The notes below the pieces were generated by a model. That model was not told the origin of the DNA. It did no database searches and saw only the letters and a list, made by a program, of their open reading frames with translations. This document shows positions 18,574 to 20,016 of a stretch of DNA of 20,016 bases, in pieces. Positions within the stretch are counted from its first letter, which is position 1, and each line of letters opens with the position of its first letter. The DNA comes from a virus: positions 1 to 20,016 of the IMG/VR virus record IMGVR_UViG_3300031758_006414. One strand, given 5' to 3'. The translations under genes were made by a program, and so were the position numbers.

Positions 18574-18927
18574 ATGAAGAAAGTAGTAAGATTAACAGAA
18601 TCTCAATTAACCAAAATAGTTAAAAGAGTTATTAAAGAAAACCAAACTGAGAGAGAGTTGGATTTAAGAAATAAACTTAATGATATCTTTTTTGGTCATG
18701 ATGAATACAATATGACAAGTGAACCAGGAGAATTCGGTTTTCTTTCACAAGAACATAGATTAAGTAAAAAGATTAGTCCAAGACAAAGAATTAAAAGAAT
18801 TGAGATGGTTATTAACGACCTTGAAAATTACATTGAAGACTTAAAGGACATTGCACAAGGAGAAGATGTGTATACCCAAAATCCTGAATACGATTCAGTA
18901 TGGAAGGATATTGAAAAGGATATGTAA
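18574..18927 (+). CDS. RLTESQLTKIVKRVIKE-leader protein
   Basis: This 117-residue protein begins MKKVVRLTESQLTKIVKRVI, a basic amphipathic leader with L7-T8-E9 and I20-K21-E22, like 16390. The body is charged and mostly helical (RQRIKRIEMVINDLENYIED) with an acidic end (VWKDIEKDM). Both genes with this leader are followed by the same terminator stem, suggesting duplication of a leader-body-terminator cassette. Function unknown. Confidence 0.92.
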   Translation: MKKVVRLTESQLTKIVKRVIKENQTERELDLRNKLNDIFFGHDEYNMTSEPGEFGFLSQEHRLSKKISPRQRIKRIEMVINDLENYIEDLKDIAQGEDVYTQNPEYDSVWKDIEKDM

Positions 18928-18944
18928 AAAACAATTTTATAATC

Positions 18945-18975
18945 AAACCCACCTAATCAGGTGGGTTTTTTTGTT
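18945..18975 (+). terminator. Rho-independent terminator, copy of 16733
   Basis: AAACCCACCT (18945-18954) and AGGTGGGTTT (18959-18968) pair perfectly around AATC, followed by a T-rich tail. Stem identical to that at 16733-16756; only the first loop base differs. Confidence 0.9.
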
Positions 18976-18985
18976 TTATTTTTCT

Positions 18986-18993
18986 TATATTTG
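18986..18993 (+). promoter_or_regulatory. TATATTTG box
   Basis: TATATTTG, 4 nt before the ATG at 18998 and just downstream of the terminator. A TTTG at 18970-18973 is too close to be a canonical -33 element. Confidence 0.62.
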
Positions 18994-18997
18994 TTTT

Positions 18998-19309
18998 ATG
19001 AAGGATATTGTCTATAATTTCTTGGATAAGATTATTGGTGGGGATGTAAAATGTAGAGTTATTTCAAAAGGAAAAAATTATACGCATTACGCTATTTTTT
19101 CTATTAGTGGTACGTTAATTCTTGATTTTAGAGTTTTTGAGGACTTAGACCGAATAGCCATATTTCGTAGCTCTAAACTTTGTGATACTGTGTCAGGTTT
19201 TTTTGGTATTGATGACCAAGAATCCGCAAGATATATTAAGTTTTGGTTTGGTGATAAACATGGGTTAAATAAAATAGGTGATATAAAAAAATTTATACGT
19301 GAAAAATAA
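18998..19309 (+). CDS. Hypothetical protein without leader peptide
   Basis: The start at 18998 (MKDIVYNFLDKIIGGDVKCR, 103 residues) is set by the TATATTTG box; a longer frame from 18851 runs through the terminator and the previous gene. The body is strand-rich (HYAIFSISGTLILDFRVFED) and ends in a basic segment (KIGDIKKFIREK). Unlike the genes to its left it has no [ILV]-x-E leader. It overlaps the next gene by 11 bp. Function unknown. Confidence 0.87.
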   Translation: MKDIVYNFLDKIIGGDVKCRVISKGKNYTHYAIFSISGTLILDFRVFEDLDRIAIFRSSKLCDTVSGFFGIDDQESARYIKFWFGDKHGLNKIGDIKKFIREK

Positions 19310-19556
19310 ATTAATAATTAGTTATGAAGTTAAAGATGATGGTAGACTATACCTTGACTTAGGTTCTCCATCAGGTCAACATTTGGATTACTCTGAAATA
19401 TTATCAGTCCTTGTTTCATCTCTTTCTATGTCAATTAGAATCGCAGGAGAAAGTTCTCATAAAACTGAAGGTCAAATATTTCGAGAAGTTCTTTCACACT
19501 TAGAAAAAGAATTTATAAATCCAGATTCATTCAAGGATTTAGAAGTTCTTCGATAA
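19299..19556 (+). CDS. Hypothetical protein, GTG start
   Basis: The first codon is GTG at 19299, overlapping the previous gene by 11 bp; no in-frame ATG lies near the N-terminus. The 85-residue product begins (M)KNKLIISYEVKDDGRLYLD and contains an amphipathic helix (ILSVLVSSLSMSIRIAG) and a C-terminal helix (GQIFREVLSHLEKEF). Not recognised; probably co-translated with 18998-19309. Confidence 0.78.
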   Translation: MKNKLIISYEVKDDGRLYLDLGSPSGQHLDYSEILSVLVSSLSMSIRIAGESSHKTEGQIFREVLSHLEKEFINPDSFKDLEVLR

Positions 19557-19636
19557 TATTCGAAGTACTCTTTTCTGTCTTTTAATACAGTTCCAATTAT
19601 AAAAATAATTGATAATAACGAAAATAAAATAATCAT
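19472..19636 (-). CDS. Possible small membrane protein, 54 residues
   Basis: Minus-strand frame starting MIILFSLLSIIFIIGTVLKD: one clear membrane span followed by a basic and aromatic stretch (RKEYFEYYRR). The first half fills the otherwise empty gap after 19556, but the last 85 bp overlap the convergent gene 19299-19556, and no good promoter box precedes it. The length (54) and topology are like 13214-13378. Only moderate support. Confidence 0.38.
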   Translation of the reverse strand: MIILFSLLSIIFIIGTVLKDRKEYFEYYRRTSKSLNESGFINSFSKCERTSRNI

Positions 19637-19717
19637 ACCAATATGTATGAATCATTGTTGTAAAACAAAGTTTTCGTGTTTTATCAAAACTTTATTAAAT
19701 TGTTAACTGTTTTTTTA

Positions 19718-19725
19718 TATATTTG
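19718..19725 (+). promoter_or_regulatory. TATATTTG box
   Basis: TATATTTG, 4 nt before the ATG at 19730; TTG at 19700-19702 is a possible upstream element. Confidence 0.62.
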
Positions 19726-19729
19726 TATT

Positions 19730-20016
19730 ATGAAAGAAAATTTTAGATTAAAGTGTGATGAAACCCTTAAGGATTTCAAATGTTTGTTGGTAAGATATCG
19801 TGAAGTAAAAGATGATGTAAAGTTATTTAAAATGTTTATGACCCGAAATCGTAACCCTCTTTGGGATTTATCGAATTCAACTGAACTCCGTACAGGTCTT
19901 AAATCAAGACAAGTAATTGAAACAAATGTTAAAGGTGTCGATGACCACTTTATCCAAAGGTCAAAGGCAATGAAAAATATTTTTTTCGAATTAAATAATA
20001 ATCCCGATATGGATTT
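19730..20016 (+). CDS. Hypothetical protein, 3' end outside window
   Basis: The frame starts MKENFRLKCDETLKDFKCLL and stays open for 95 codons to the window edge. The visible part is charged and helical (RYREVKDDVKLFKMFMTRNR, then SRQVIETNVKGVDDHFIQRS) with no recognised domain and no leader peptide. The TATATTTG box supports the start. Confidence 0.85.
   Translation, partial: MKENFRLKCDETLKDFKCLLVRYREVKDDVKLFKMFMTRNRNPLWDLSNSTELRTGLKSRQVIETNVKGVDDHFIQRSKAMKNIFFELNNNPDMD

Noticed and set aside
18851-18997. Upstream extension of the gene at 18998
   Set aside because: It reads through a perfect terminator and the 3' end of 18574-18927; the TATATTTG box supports the shorter form.
1-20016. Stop-codon reassignment (TAG or TGA recoding)
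   Set aside because: Genes end normally at TAA, TGA and at least one TAG (7258-7719), and no frame requires reading through a stop.

Overview
This AT-rich window looks like part of a large tailed phage that infects a member of the Bacteroidota. It carries a GH19 endolysin and many short paralogous genes packed with 1-4 base overlaps. Several start codons are preceded by TATATTTG, which matches the Bacteroidota -7 consensus TAnnTTTG. Shine-Dalgarno-like sites are essentially absent. TAA, TGA and TAG all act as stops, so no stop reassignment is visible.

Layout. 1-2936 (+): end of a histidine kinase, a lone receiver protein, a coiled-coil membrane protein, a peptidoglycan-binding/GH19 endolysin and two small unknowns. 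2933-11090: alternating blocks in which every minus-strand gene starts like MKYIITESQ and most plus-strand genes start like MNLQESIRRILREE. 11125-11793 (-): a divergent member of the same paralog group whose last 36 bp are repeated seven times at an exact 66-bp period with unrelated 30-bp intervals, which is CRISPR geometry inside an open reading frame. 11845-12147 (-): a small unknown. 12181-14402: a structured region rich in hairpins, TGACA-N3-TGACA repeats, TTATCAACA-like repeats and a G-quadruplex motif, around a small gene island that includes an HExxH zincin; it is a candidate replication or control region. 14445-18927 (+): more short genes with at least five kinds of conserved N-terminal peptide, punctuated by good terminators. 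18998-20016 (+): genes without these peptides.

How it may work together. The N-terminal peptides differ but nearly all carry a [I/L/V]-x-E site in their first 7-25 residues. This recalls the T4 capsid-targeting peptide MKTYQEFIAE, which the prohead protease cuts after I-x-E. I infer that these genes may encode a large, shuffled set of packaged (possibly injected) virion cargo proteins. Most of their transcription units begin with a TATTTAT box only 4-6 nt before the ATG, resembling the T4 late promoter and predicting leaderless mRNAs. Most genes without the peptide that have a visible promoter use TATATTTG instead. Leader exchange between bodies, a double-leader fusion gene and a leader relic point to active recombination in the array.
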